Assembly (NCBI RefSeq): GCF_000425945.1
Contig: NZ_AUEK01000006.1
Coordinates: 62,001-126,000, forward strand
DNA from: Candidatus Solirubrobacter pratensis
GTDB lineage: Bacteria; Actinomycetota; Thermoleophilia; Solirubrobacterales; Solirubrobacteraceae
Direction of reading: 5' to 3'
Length of the DNA stretch: 64,000 bases
The position numbers and the translations under genes were made by a program. Shown piece by piece: positions 34,459-43,292 of this stretch. Under the pieces are notes generated by a model that was not told the origin of the DNA, ran no database searches, and saw only the letters and a list, made by a program, of their open reading frames with translations. Numbering within the stretch: position 1 is the stretch's first letter; every line of letters starts with the position of its first letter.

Positions 34459-35205
34459 GCGGGCTGTTCGCCGATCAGGACGGCCTGTACGCGTCCGCCT
34501 GCGCGCAGTACCGCGACTCGATGAACCACGTCGCCGCGTGGGCCAAGCACCACGAGCTCATGGACCTACACCGGCAGCGAGTGCGTCCCGCGCCAGGTGA
34601 GCCTGCTCGAGGCGCACGTCAACCAGCCCGCGCGCGTGGCGCTGCTCCAGCGCCACGACGGATACGGGCCCGAGCTGCAGGTCGGCGCGGAGCTGCCCGC
34701 GACCTACCGGCGCCGGCCGGACGAGATCCACGCGCTGCTCGCCGAGGTCCCGATCCTCGCGCTGCTGGCGCCGGACGAGCTCGGCGCGCTCGCCCGCACC
34801 GCCCGCCCGCTGACGCTGGGCCCGACCGAGCGGCTGGTCGTCCAAGGCGAGGACGGGGACTCGCTGTTCGTCCTCGCGGAGGGCGAGCTGGAGATCCTGC
34901 TGCGCGGCGGCGGCGGCGGCGAGGACACGGTCGTCGACGTGGTGACCGCGGGCGCCGTGCTCGGCGAGATGTCGCTGCTCACGGGCGCACCGCGCACGGC
35001 CACGGTGCGCGCGCTGGACGGCGCCGTCGTCTACGAGATCGGCGCGCGGCAGTACGCCCCGCTGCTCGCCGATCATCCCGAGCTGATCGACGTGCTGACC
35101 GATCTGATGGTCGCGCGCATGCGCGAGCGGCAGGAGCGGATGGACGCTCGCGCCACCCGCATCACGCTTGCCGCGCGCATCCGCGCGACGCTGTTCGCCG
35201 GCTGA
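34455..35205 (+). CDS. Cyclic-nucleotide-binding-domain protein with an apparent frameshift
   Basis: The first ~35 codons (VSGLFADQDGLYASACAQYR, DSMNHVAAWAKHHE) are in one frame from GTG 34455. From about 34560 the coding continues in the next frame (WTYTGSECVPRQVSLLEAHV onward) to the stop at 35203-35205. The C-terminal ~150 residues are a cNMP-binding (Crp-like) beta-roll: IHALLAEVPILALLAPDELG, GPTERLVVQGEDGDSLFVLA, GAVLGEMSLLTGAPRTATVR. No helix-turn-helix follows. A single-base insertion near 34556-34562 (GAGCTCATGGACC) would explain the break; it may be real or an assembly error. No Shine-Dalgarno precedes the in-frame GTG at 34597. Confidence 0.65.
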
Positions 35206-35254
35206 TCTCCGGAACTTCACATGCCGTCCGGGGAGATGGGCAAGGTGTGGGGGA

Positions 35255-35947
35255 ATGCTCGAGGTCGTCATCGGCGATGTGCATGCGCGCGCGGACGCGC
35301 TGCGCGCGGTGCTCGCCGCGGCGGGGGTCGAGCAGGCGAGGCGGCGCGAGGGCGCCTGGGTCGTGCAGGTCGGCGACCTGCTGGACCGCCACGCGTCGCC
35401 CGAGGACAACCTCGCGACCGCCGAGCTCGCGGCCGGCGCGCTGGACGTGGTGCTGGCCGGCAACCACGAGGCACAGCTGCTGCGCGCGGGCGATCACGGC
35501 GCCGCGCTCGCCCTGCTGGCGACACGCGGCTGGCCGCACGCGGCGGCCGCGGCCGGCGACTGGCTGGTGACGCATGCCGGGCTGCACCCCAGGCTGGCCC
35601 GCGGCCTGCCCGGCACGGCGGCCGAGTGCGCCGCGGAGCTCAACGACCGCTGGCACCGGGGCGGCGGCGAGCCGCTGTTCGACTGGGTCGGGCCGGCCCG
35701 CGGCGGCGCCGCCCCCCACGGCGGGATCCTGTGGCTGCACGCGGGCGAGTGGCCGCGCGAGGAGCCGTCGCCGTGGCCGCAGATCTCCGGGCATGTCCCG
35801 CAGCGGGAGCCGCGCCTGCTCGCACCAGGCCGGTGGTCGATCGACATGGGCGGCCGCGGCGGCCGCCTCGCCGCGCTCGTGCGCGAGCACGGCGGGCCGT
35901 GGCGACCGGTCGTCGCCGCGGCCCGCCGCGCCGCGCTGGCGGCCTAA
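35255..35947 (+). CDS. Calcineurin-like metallophosphoesterase
   Basis: 230 residues from ATG 35255. All family motifs are seen in order: GDVHAR (D-x-H), VQVGDLLDRHASPED (GD-x-x-DR), LAGNHEAQLL (GNHE), THAGLHPRLARGL, and WPQISGHVPQREP (GH). It resembles the bacterial Ser/Thr phosphatase / ApaH-like branch, which removes phosphate or cleaves dinucleoside polyphosphates using two metals. The substrate is unknown. The start is preceded by a G-rich tract rather than a strong Shine-Dalgarno. Converges with the VWA gene. Confidence 0.88.
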   Translation: MLEVVIGDVHARADALRAVLAAAGVEQARRREGAWVVQVGDLLDRHASPEDNLATAELAAGALDVVLAGNHEAQLLRAGDHGAALALLATRGWPHAAAAAGDWLVTHAGLHPRLARGLPGTAAECAAELNDRWHRGGGEPLFDWVGPARGGAAPHGGILWLHAGEWPREEPSPWPQISGHVPQREPRLLAPGRWSIDMGGRGGRLAALVREHGGPWRPVVAAARRAALAA

Positions 35948-35954
35948 GCCTGGA

Positions 35955-37064
35955 TCACCACCGCGCGCGCCCACGCCGCGCGGGCCATTCGGCTCCCTCG
36001 CTCAGCAGGCCGACCACCACGCGGATGCCGGGCGGCGGACGGTCCGGCCACGGCGTGAAGCCGTCGGTCAAGACGATCGCGACCGAGGGTCGCGGGCGCA
36101 GCGCGGCCGCGGCGGCCAGCCCGGCGCCCATGTCGGTCCCGCCGCCACCGGCGAGCTCGACCTGCGCGGCACGCGTGACGCGGCGGACGGCGTGGACCGC
36201 CGTGTCGACCGCCAGCACGCGCGCGCCGCGGATGCCGCCGCGGGCGAGGACCGCCTCGACCTCGGCGAGCGCGCGGGCGAGCAGGCGCTCGTGCATCGAG
36301 CCCGACGCGTCGCACACGATCGCGACGTCGGGCATCGGGCGGTGCAGCGTCGGCAGCACGACGCCGCGCGTCGCCTGCGCGCGGCGCGACGGCCGGCGGT
36401 AGCTGTATTCCACCTGTCCCGCGACGGCCGCGAGCGCGCTGCGGACCTCGGCCGCGAGCACGCGCCGCCAGTCGACGCGGGAGGGCAGGACCGTCTCCGC
36501 CCAGCGCCGCCAGCCGCCCGCCACGTCGCCGGGGAAGCGCTGGATCTCCGCCGCGACGCCGAGCCGCAGCAGCTCTGCCTGGCGGCCGTCGAGCCCGCCC
36601 GGGGTATCGCCGGGGCGCTCGCAGCCATCCGCGCCCGAGCCGCAGTCCCACAGCCGCGGCCCGGGCGCCGCGAGCTCGTAGTAGCGCTCGGCGAGCTGGA
36701 ACGGCTCGCACCCCAGCGTGGCGGGCAGCTCGCTCGCCACGCCCGGCACGTGCTCGCCGAGGTCGTCGTTGATCTCGGCGTCGCCGCAGCGGTTCCAGCG
36801 GACGGCGTCCGCGCCGAGCGCCTCGGCGCGACCCGCGTGATCGCGCAGCACGTGCCCGCACAGGTGCAGCAGCAGCCGGCCGAGCTCGTCGACGGGCAGC
36901 TCGGCGACCACGGCGGGATCGGCGCGCACCTGCCAGGAGCGGTCGACGCCGATCGTTCGCGAGCCGGGATCCGCGCGCATCGTGCACGCGAACAGCGCGC
37001 TGGCGAGATACGGCATGCGGCTCGCCGCCCACAGCCGCGCGGCGGCGACCTTGCGGGCATCCAT
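35955..37064 (-). CDS. VWA/DUF2201-type metallopeptidase-like protein
   Basis: 369 residues. The N-terminal half matches the DUF2201 'putative metallopeptidase' layout, with LGRLLLHLCGHVLRDHAGRA in place of an HExxH helix (here HLCGH, so the Glu is not conserved) and WNRCGDAEINDDLGEHVPG. The C-terminal half is a VWA-like domain with MIDAS-type DASGS in VAIVCDASGSMHERL and GGGGTDMGAGL, and VLTDGFTPWPDR. Such proteins pair with MoxR ATPases in chaperone-like complexes. Its ATG overlaps the stop of the MoxR-like gene upstream (ATGA), so the two are coupled. Confidence 0.82.
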   Translation of the reverse strand: MDARKVAAARLWAASRMPYLASALFACTMRADPGSRTIGVDRSWQVRADPAVVAELPVDELGRLLLHLCGHVLRDHAGRAEALGADAVRWNRCGDAEINDDLGEHVPGVASELPATLGCEPFQLAERYYELAAPGPRLWDCGSGADGCERPGDTPGGLDGRQAELLRLGVAAEIQRFPGDVAGGWRRWAETVLPSRVDWRRVLAAEVRSALAAVAGQVEYSYRRPSRRAQATRGVVLPTLHRPMPDVAIVCDASGSMHERLLARALAEVEAVLARGGIRGARVLAVDTAVHAVRRVTRAAQVELAGGGGTDMGAGLAAAAALRPRPSVAIVLTDGFTPWPDRPPPGIRVVVGLLSEGAEWPARRGRARW

Positions 37065-38008
37065 CACACGAGCAGCCCGGCGTCGCGCAGCAGCGGCGCG
37101 AACGCCTTCACCTCGTCCGCGATCGGCGCGCCGGGCGGACGGCAGCGGGCGAGCGGGCGGGCGGCCGCCGCCGCGACGTCGGGCGCCGGCGCGCCCCCGC
37201 GCCCGAACGCGCGCCAGCCGCGCGCCCAGCGCTCGTGCGAGGGCTCCGCCGCCACCGCCGCGGCGATCGAGGAGAGCGCGGCGTATGCCCGGTCGCCGCG
37301 CTCGGGCACGACGAAGGACTCGGGGTCGGCGAGCACCGCCTCGGGGTCGGGCAGATCGGCCTCGGCCAGCCACGTGATGAACTCAACGCCAGGCCCGGCG
37401 CCGACGCAGCCGCGCACGAGCAGCGACCGGACCAGCTCGCCGGCGCCGGCGGCCTCGGCCGCCGCGAGCAGCCTCGCGGCGGTGTCCCACGTGCGCGGGC
37501 TCGGCCACGCGCGGCCCGCGCCCGCGGCCTCCTCCGGCACGGCGATCGCGAGCGGCGGGCGGACCGTGACGAAGCCCGCGACCCAGCTGCGCACGACCGC
37601 GACGCGCCGCTCCCAGCCGTCGCGCAGCACCGGTGGCCGCGGGGTGGGCCAGCCGGCGGAGAAGCCGTCGGCGACGATGCGCGCGTCGACCGGCCAGTCG
37701 AGGTGGCAGAAGCGGTTGGCCAGCGGCGGGGAGAGATCCCAGCCGTCGGCCGCCTGCTCGGGCGGGTTGGCGGCCGCGACGACCGAGACGCCGGCGGGCA
37801 GCTCGAGGTCGCCGACGGTGCGCTCGAGCACGACGCGCAGCAGCGCCGCCTGCACCGCGGGCGGCGCCGTCGAGATCTCGTCGAAGAAGGCCAGGCCGTG
37901 GCCGGCCTCGGCGAGCCGGAGCGCCCAGCGCGGCGGCGCGAGGTCGACGCCGCCGCCGTTGACGACCGGCAGCCCGGCGAAGTCCGACGGCTCGCGGATC
38001 GAGGCGAT
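37064..38008 (-). pseudogene. MoxR-type AAA ATPase lacking its Walker A end
   Basis: From the stop at 37064 the frame encodes a MoxR/AAA_5 C-terminal ~315 residues: IASIREPSDFAGLPVVNGGG, Walker B GHGLAFFDEISTAPPAVQAA, sensor 1 VSVVAAANPPEQAADGWDL and the arginine-finger region LANRFCHLDWP. In intact relatives a GPPGxGKT Walker A lies ~20-30 residues before IASIREPSDF. Here similarity stops at about 38008, and none of the three minus-strand frames upstream contains a GKT/GKS motif or suitable start. The plus-strand gene at 38007 begins exactly there. The product would not bind ATP normally. Confidence 0.7.
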
Positions 38009-38916
38009 GGTGCGGCTCGCCGGGGAGCGGCTGCTGCTGGCGCGCGGCGACCGGCACGGGCCGTCCTTGATCTCGCCGCTCGGCGCGGCGGCGGCCGCGC
38101 TGGTCGCGGCCGGTGCCGTCGATGCCGCGTCCGCGCAGCCCCTGCTGGACGAGTACGGCGAGGCGATCGCGCTGCGCCACGAGGACGGGTTGCGCCACCA
38201 CCTTGCATTCGGCCGCACGCGCACGGCCGTCCCCGCGGCACCCGCCGCCGCGCCGCGGCTCGTCTCCTGCGACCGGGTGATCGAGCGGCCCGAGAGGCGC
38301 ATGCACGTGCGGTACGTGAGCCTGGGCGAGGATGAGGCGAGCGTCAGCGTGAGGTTGCGCGCGCAGACGCCGCGGCGGAGCAGGATCTCGCCGATGCACG
38401 GCCCGCCGCCCATCGTGCGGCTCGCCGACGACCGGCCTCGCCGCCGTGCGGGCCGCCCATCGCGCGCACCGCCACGCGCGCGCCGCAGGCCACGTGCAGC
38501 TGCCGGAGCCGTGGCGCTCGATGTACGCGCGTCAGGGCGCTCAGGGGCGGGAGGGAAGCGCGGTGCTCGGGGTGCGGACTCCGCCGTTCGACGGCATCGT
38601 GGTCACCGTCGCGTCGCTGGAGGCGACGCCGGCGGGCTTCCGGATCGAGGTCGACGTCCGGCCGGGCCTGCTCGGCTGGTCGGCCGACCTCGCGCTCGGC
38701 GTGCCGACGATCGCGTGGTGGGCGCGCGACGACCGCGGCAACTTCCACCTCGGTGAGATGGGCGGCTGGTCCGGCGACGGCGACCGCGACACCGGCGAGA
38801 TCGAGTTCTCGCCCGGCATCGATCCGAAGGCCACGCGACTGGACCTGCTGCCGACGGCGGACACCGAGCGCGCGGTCATCCGCGTTGCGCTCGAGCTCCT
38901 GCGGGTTCCCGGATGA
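38007..38916 (+). CDS. Uncharacterised protein, coding split by a frame break
   Basis: Starts at ATG 38007 in frame 3 (MVRLAGERLLLARGDRHGPS ... ERRMHVRYVSLGEDEASVSV). Near 38428 the coding appears to move to frame 1 (TGLAAVRAAHRAHRHARAAG, HVQLPEPWRSMYARQGAQGR), continuing to the stop at 38914-38916. The second part has a compact beta-rich domain (PPFDGIVVTVASLEATPAGF, WSADLALGVPTIAWWARDDR, GNFHLGEMGGWSGDGDRDTG). No family recognised. The stop overlaps the next ATG (ATGA). A single-base indel would restore one ~300-residue frame. Confidence 0.5.
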
Positions 38917-39620
38917 GCGCGTGGTGGCGCGGCATCGCGCCCGCGCAGGCGACGCTCGAGTGCGGCGGCGAGACGCATCGCGTGCGCTGGGAGGAAGGCC
39001 GGCTGAGACTGCCCGACCACGCGGACGTCGAGGGCGAGCGCGCCCTCGCGGCGCTCGGCGGCGAGCCGTGCGCCTGCCTGGACGTGCTCGAGGCGTGGGA
39101 GCGACACGCGGCCGACCCGCGGGTGCTGCTGCTCGGCACGCGCGGCCCGGGCGACCGGTTCGCCCGGCAGGACGGGCATCCGGGCGTACCCGGGGCGCCG
39201 CCGCCGGTTCCGGAGCTGTTCATGCTGCTGCGGCTCGGCGGCGGCCTGCAGGAACGGCTCGTGGCGACGGTTGCCGCGAGCCGGGGCGAGCCGATCGCCG
39301 AGGGCGAGCGCGCGCGGCTGCACGCCGCGCTCTACGGGCGCGTCGTCACCGCGCTGCGCGCCTGGCTCGGCGAGCCGGAGGCGGACGTCGACCTGCGGAT
39401 GGACGGGCCGCCCGGCGTGCGCCGGTCCGGCGAGCGGCTGGAGGCGACGCTGCCGTTCTCGTGGCTCGTCGACGTCTGGGCCCGCGGGCTCGCCGTGGTC
39501 TGGGGGCGGTTCTGCCTCGCCGCGTCGACCGAGGACGGGCGGCGCTGGACGCTCACGACGCTCGCGCCGGACCTGGGCGCGCCCGAGCGCGTGACGGTCG
39601 AGCGTGAGGCGTCACGCTAG
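38913..39620 (+). CDS. Uncharacterised protein coupled to the split gene
   Basis: 235 residues; the ATG overlaps the upstream stop. Features: a short beta start (ATLECGGETHRVRWEEGRLR), a helical middle (LFMLLRLGGGLQERLVATVA) and a C-terminal beta part ending FSWLVDVWARGLAVVWGRFC. No signal peptide, membrane helix or known catalytic motif. With the preceding gene it lies head-to-head against the MoxR/VWA pair, so functional association is possible but unproven. It converges on a CHAD gene with stop codons interlocked. Confidence 0.6.
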   Translation: MSAWWRGIAPAQATLECGGETHRVRWEEGRLRLPDHADVEGERALAALGGEPCACLDVLEAWERHAADPRVLLLGTRGPGDRFARQDGHPGVPGAPPPVPELFMLLRLGGGLQERLVATVAASRGEPIAEGERARLHAALYGRVVTALRAWLGEPEADVDLRMDGPPGVRRSGERLEATLPFSWLVDVWARGLAVVWGRFCLAASTEDGRRWTLTTLAPDLGAPERVTVEREASR

Positions 39621-40972
39621 GGAACCCAGGCCCAGAGCTTGCGGCGCGTCGCGCGCTCGAGCGCGTCGGCGATGCCGGCGCGGACCTCGGCGGCGAGCGC
39701 GCGCTCGGCGCCGGCGAGCAGGCCCGCCTCCCAGGCGGTCTCGCCGCTGCGTTCGGCGAGCGCGCGGAGCGTCTCGACGGAGGCGAGCGCCCGGTGGTGC
39801 TCGCGCAGCAGCGCCCGCAGGTCGGCGAGCTCCCCGATCGCGCGCCGCGCCTCGGGCCCGGCGTACGGCGCCGCCGCGCGAGCGGCGACGTCCAGGCGCT
39901 CGACGTGGCGCCGCAGCTTCTCGAGGTCGCCGGTCGAATCGCGCCGCACGCGCCGCAGCGGCTCGCGCACCAGCCGCGCGAGGACCTCCTCCGGAGCCCG
40001 CGCGCCGCGGCCCGGCGCGAGCGGCGGCGCCTCGACGAGCCGCGCGACGTCACGCAGGAGCGCCGCGTAGCGCTCCTCGCGAAGCCGAGCCCGCGCCTGC
40101 GCGAGCGCCGCGGCGCGGTCGGCCGCGAGCTGCGCGCGAAGCCCCGCGCCGGGCGCCTGCTCGTCTCCCGCGAGCGCGTCGCCGGCCCGCGCCATCAGCT
40201 GGTCCAGCCGGTGCACCGGCGTGAGCGCCTCGATCAGCCACGCCAGCTGCTCGCGCACGGCGGCTGCCGGCGGGTACGGGCGCAGCTCGCGCCGCAGCGC
40301 GCGGGCTGCTGACCGGACCGAGCGAACGCTCTCCTGGCTGCCCGACAGCATCAGCGCGGCGTGGCTCTCGCTCCAGCGCGCGAGGGAGCGGGTGAGCCGG
40401 GCGCGCACCGCGTCCGCCGCCGTCGCCGGCTCGCCGGGCTCGAGTACCGGCGCGATCGCGGTCTGTCCCAGCGCGCGGACGAGCTTCGGCACGCTGTCGA
40501 CCGGCTGCGCGCCGACCTCGCGCAGCGTCGCCTCGAGCCGCTCCAGCCGCCGCGCCGAGCCGGCCCGCAGCTCGAGCTCGCGGAAGCGCGCGGCCACGCG
40601 GCGCCCGCGCAGCACCGCGATGTCGTCGTCGCAGATCGTCGCGACCGCGCGGCCGCGCGCGTCGCGCAGGACGAGCGTGCGACGGGCTGTCACAAGCTGC
40701 GCGACCGGCTCCACCGGCGCGCCCAGCGCCCACCCGAGCGTGAGCGCGCGCAACTCGTCCTCGGAGCCCTCGAGCGCCGAGGCGCCCGGCGCCCGCAGCC
40801 GCCAGGCGCCCTCCGTCTCGCACAGCGTGACGCCCTGTCGCAACAGCCGCAGGTCGGCCGTGTCGTGATAGGCCGCCTCCGTCCGGCGGGCGGGCCCGCG
40901 GTCGCGCGCCAGGCCGAGCTCCGGCAGCGTGAAGCCGGCCCAGACGCCGAGCCTCCGTTCGGTGCGCGCCAC
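39617..40972 (-). CDS. CYTH-CHAD domain protein, degenerate copy
   Basis: 451 residues from GTG 40972. Residues ~1-190 resemble a CYTH triphosphate-tunnel domain (AAYHDTADLRLLRQGVTLCE, TICDDDIAVLRGRRVAARFR followed by ELELRAG), though the N-terminal ExExK is reduced to TERRL. The CHAD half (~220-450) is helical and Arg-rich, but the usual H-x-x-R-V-x-x-R-R signature is SVRSVRSAARALRREL, without the His. CHAD domains bind inorganic polyphosphate; the loss of conserved residues suggests an altered ligand or a structural role. It is divergent from an intact CHAD gene 41 bases away. Confidence 0.8.
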   Translation of the reverse strand: MARTERRLGVWAGFTLPELGLARDRGPARRTEAAYHDTADLRLLRQGVTLCETEGAWRLRAPGASALEGSEDELRALTLGWALGAPVEPVAQLVTARRTLVLRDARGRAVATICDDDIAVLRGRRVAARFRELELRAGSARRLERLEATLREVGAQPVDSVPKLVRALGQTAIAPVLEPGEPATAADAVRARLTRSLARWSESHAALMLSGSQESVRSVRSAARALRRELRPYPPAAAVREQLAWLIEALTPVHRLDQLMARAGDALAGDEQAPGAGLRAQLAADRAAALAQARARLREERYAALLRDVARLVEAPPLAPGRGARAPEEVLARLVREPLRRVRRDSTGDLEKLRRHVERLDVAARAAAPYAGPEARRAIGELADLRALLREHHRALASVETLRALAERSGETAWEAGLLAGAERALAAEVRAGIADALERATRRKLWAWVP

Positions 40973-41013
40973 TGGGCGGGACGGTACCGGCTCTGCGACA
41001 CTGCGGCCCGCGA

Positions 41014-42462
41014 ATGCCCGCCTACCTCCTGCCTGACGGCCTCGATCTGGGCGACGCGCTCGCGTCACACTTCAACCTGCACGCGGAGCCGGCGCGGACC
41101 TCGCGGTGGACGTTCTACGACACGTTCGACGGCCGCCTGCACGCCGCCGGGCTGATCCTCCGCCACGGCGACCGGGAGCTCGTGCTGCTCGACCGGGCGT
41201 CCGGCGCGGAGACGGTCCGCGCGAGCGTGCCGGACGCGCCCGAGCGCCTGTTCGCGCGCGACCTTCCCGGCGCGTTGCGCGCCCGCCTCGCCGGGAACGT
41301 CGAGATGCGCGCGCTCACCCCGGCGGCGCGGGTATCCGTGCGCAGCCGCCGGCTGGCTGTCCTCAACGAGGACGAGAAGGTCGTCGTGCGGCTCAGCCTC
41401 CAGGAGCCGGCGGGGCTGCGCTCGCGCGTGTGCGCCGCGCCCGTGCGCGGCTACGACAAGGACCTCGAACGCGTGGAGCGCGTGCTCGGCCGCTCGCTCG
41501 GCCTCGCGCGGGCCGATGAGCCGCTCGCCGACGAGGCGATCGCCGCGGCGGGCGCGCTGCCCTCCGGCACCAGCTCCAAGCTCGACGTCGCGCTGATCCG
41601 GCGCCAGCCCGCCGGCGCCGCCGCGGAGGCCGTGCTCGCGCGCACGCACGCGATCGCCGAGGCGAACCTGCCCGGCACGCTCGCCGACGTCGACAGCGAG
41701 TTCCTGCACGACCTGCGCGTCGCCGTGCGCCGCGCGCGCTCGCTGCTGCGCCAGCTCAAGGCCGTCTTCCCCGAGGGCGCGCTCGAGCACCTGCGCGAGG
41801 AGCTCAAGCGGATCCAGCAGATCACCGGCGAGACGCGCGACCTGGACGTCCAGCTGCTCGACTTCGAGGACTATGCGGACCGCGACGCGCTCGCACCGCT
41901 GAACGCCGTGCTCGCCGCCCACCGTGCCCGGGCGCTGGCGGCGATGAAGCGCGCGCTGGGCTCGAAGCGGACCGCCGGCGCGCTCCAGGCCTGGGCTGGA
42001 CTCGGCGCGCTCGAGGACACGCCGCCGATCGAGCTGCTCGCCGGCGAGCGGATCGTCAAGGTCTACCGCCGCATGGTCCGGATGGGCGAGGCGATCGGCG
42101 ACGACAGCCCGCACGAGGCGCTGCACGACCTGCGCAAGGTGGGCAAGGAGCTCCGCTACCTGCTCGAGTTCTTCGGCGGCCTCTTCCCCGCCGAGGAGGT
42201 CAAGCCGATGATCAAGGCGCTGAAGGGGCTCCAGGACGTGCTGGGCCGCTTTCAGGACTTCGAGGTCCAGGCCGACACGCTGCGCGCCCTCACGGCCGAG
42301 GTCGGCGCGCAGCCGGGCGGGCCGGAGGGCCTGCTCGCGATGGGCGCGCTGATCGACCGGCTCGGGCGCGACCAGCACCGCGCGCGCACGGAGTTCGCCG
42401 CCCAGTTCGGCGAGTTCGCCGCCGCGCCCCGCCGCGCCGCGGTGAAGCGGACGTTCGGATGA
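41014..42462 (+). CDS. CYTH-like/CHAD domain protein, intact CHAD
   Basis: 482 residues. The N-terminal ~190 residues form a divergent CYTH-like beta tunnel (SRWTFYDTFDGRLHAAGLIL, EKVVVRLSLQEPAGLRSRVC). The CHAD domain has both signature helices: FLHDLRVAVRRARSLLRQLK and ALHDLRKVGKELRYLLEFFG, plus ITGETRDLDVQLLDFEDYAD. CHAD proteins bind polyphosphate and often localise to polyphosphate granules. The stop overlaps the ParA-like gene's ATG (ATGA), which ties the two products together. Confidence 0.9.
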   Translation: MPAYLLPDGLDLGDALASHFNLHAEPARTSRWTFYDTFDGRLHAAGLILRHGDRELVLLDRASGAETVRASVPDAPERLFARDLPGALRARLAGNVEMRALTPAARVSVRSRRLAVLNEDEKVVVRLSLQEPAGLRSRVCAAPVRGYDKDLERVERVLGRSLGLARADEPLADEAIAAAGALPSGTSSKLDVALIRRQPAGAAAEAVLARTHAIAEANLPGTLADVDSEFLHDLRVAVRRARSLLRQLKAVFPEGALEHLREELKRIQQITGETRDLDVQLLDFEDYADRDALAPLNAVLAAHRARALAAMKRALGSKRTAGALQAWAGLGALEDTPPIELLAGERIVKVYRRMVRMGEAIGDDSPHEALHDLRKVGKELRYLLEFFGGLFPAEEVKPMIKALKGLQDVLGRFQDFEVQADTLRALTAEVGAQPGGPEGLLAMGALIDRLGRDQHRARTEFAAQFGEFAAAPRRAAVKRTFG

Positions 42463-43196
42463 GCACGGTCTTCGCCACCTACAACGTCAAGGGCGGCGTC
42501 GGCAAGACGTCCGCCGCCGTCAACCTCGCCCGCCTGGCCGCGAGCGGCGGTGCGCCCACGCTGCTCTGGGACCTCGATCCGCAGGGCGCCAGCACGTACC
42601 TGTTCCGCGTCAAGCCGAAGGTCAAGGGCGGAGGGAAGGCACTGGTGCGCGGGCGCAGCGACGTCGACGCGCTGATCAAGGGCACCGACCACGAGGGCCT
42701 GGACCTGCTGCCGGCGGACTTCTCCTACCGCCACATGGACCTCGCGCTCGACGGCGCCAAGAAGCCCACCGCCCGGCTGGCGCGCGTGCTCGAGCCGCTC
42801 GCCGGCGAGTACGAGTACACGTTCCTGGACTGCCCGCCGAGCGTCTCGCTCGTCTCCGAGAGCGTCTTCGAGGCCGCCGACGTCCTGCTCGTCCCGATCA
42901 TCCCGGCGACGCTCTCGTCGCGCACCTTCGATCAGATCGAGCAGCTGCTCTCTGACGAGGGCCCGCGCGTGATGGCCTTCTTCAGCATGGTCGACCGGCG
43001 CAAGCGCCTGCACCGCGAGGTGATGCGGCAGCTGCGCGACGAGCAGCCGGCCGCGGTGCTGGAGACCGCGATCCCGGCCGCCGCCGACGTCGAGCGCATG
43101 GGCGCGCAGCGCCGCCCGATCGCCGACTTCGCCCCGCGCAGCGCCGCCGCTCGCGCCTACGGCGCGCTGTGGCAGGAGATCCGGACGCGGCTCTGA
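42459..43196 (+). CDS. ParA/MinD-type ATPase coupled to CHAD gene
   Basis: 245 residues. Deviant Walker A KGGVGKTSAAVNLARLA with the signature Lys, Walker A' DLDPQGASTYLF, Walker B YTFLDCPPSVSLVSESVFEA, and VPIIPATLSSRTFDQIEQLL. This is a ParA-like positioning ATPase. There is no ParB gene or parS-like cluster nearby; instead it is translationally coupled to a CHAD protein. A job in positioning polyphosphate granules is an attractive inference (such CHAD/ParA links are seen for granule segregation in other bacteria), but not shown here. It is followed by a terminator. Confidence 0.9.
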   Translation: MSTVFATYNVKGGVGKTSAAVNLARLAASGGAPTLLWDLDPQGASTYLFRVKPKVKGGGKALVRGRSDVDALIKGTDHEGLDLLPADFSYRHMDLALDGAKKPTARLARVLEPLAGEYEYTFLDCPPSVSLVSESVFEAADVLLVPIIPATLSSRTFDQIEQLLSDEGPRVMAFFSMVDRRKRLHREVMRQLRDEQPAAVLETAIPAAADVERMGAQRRPIADFAPRSAAARAYGALWQEIRTRL

Positions 43197-43242
43197 CCGG
43201 TCTCTCCGCTACGCCGCGGCGCTGACGCACGTCGAGGCGAAG

Positions 43243-43277
43243 CGGCCGGGCCGCGCCTGGACTCGCGCGCCCGGCCG
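43243..43277. terminator. Bidirectional hairpin between ParA-like and sigma genes
   Basis: CGGCCGGGC / GCCCGGCCG stem extended inward by CGCG/CGCG, between two convergent genes; it can serve both strands. Confidence 0.7.
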
Positions 43278-43292
43278 TATACCGATGACTGC

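Noticed and set aside
35574..38006. Very long plus-strand open frame opposite the phosphoesterase end and the VWA/MoxR genes
   Set aside because: Only the part from 38007 looks like protein; the rest is antisense of recognisable minus-strand domains.
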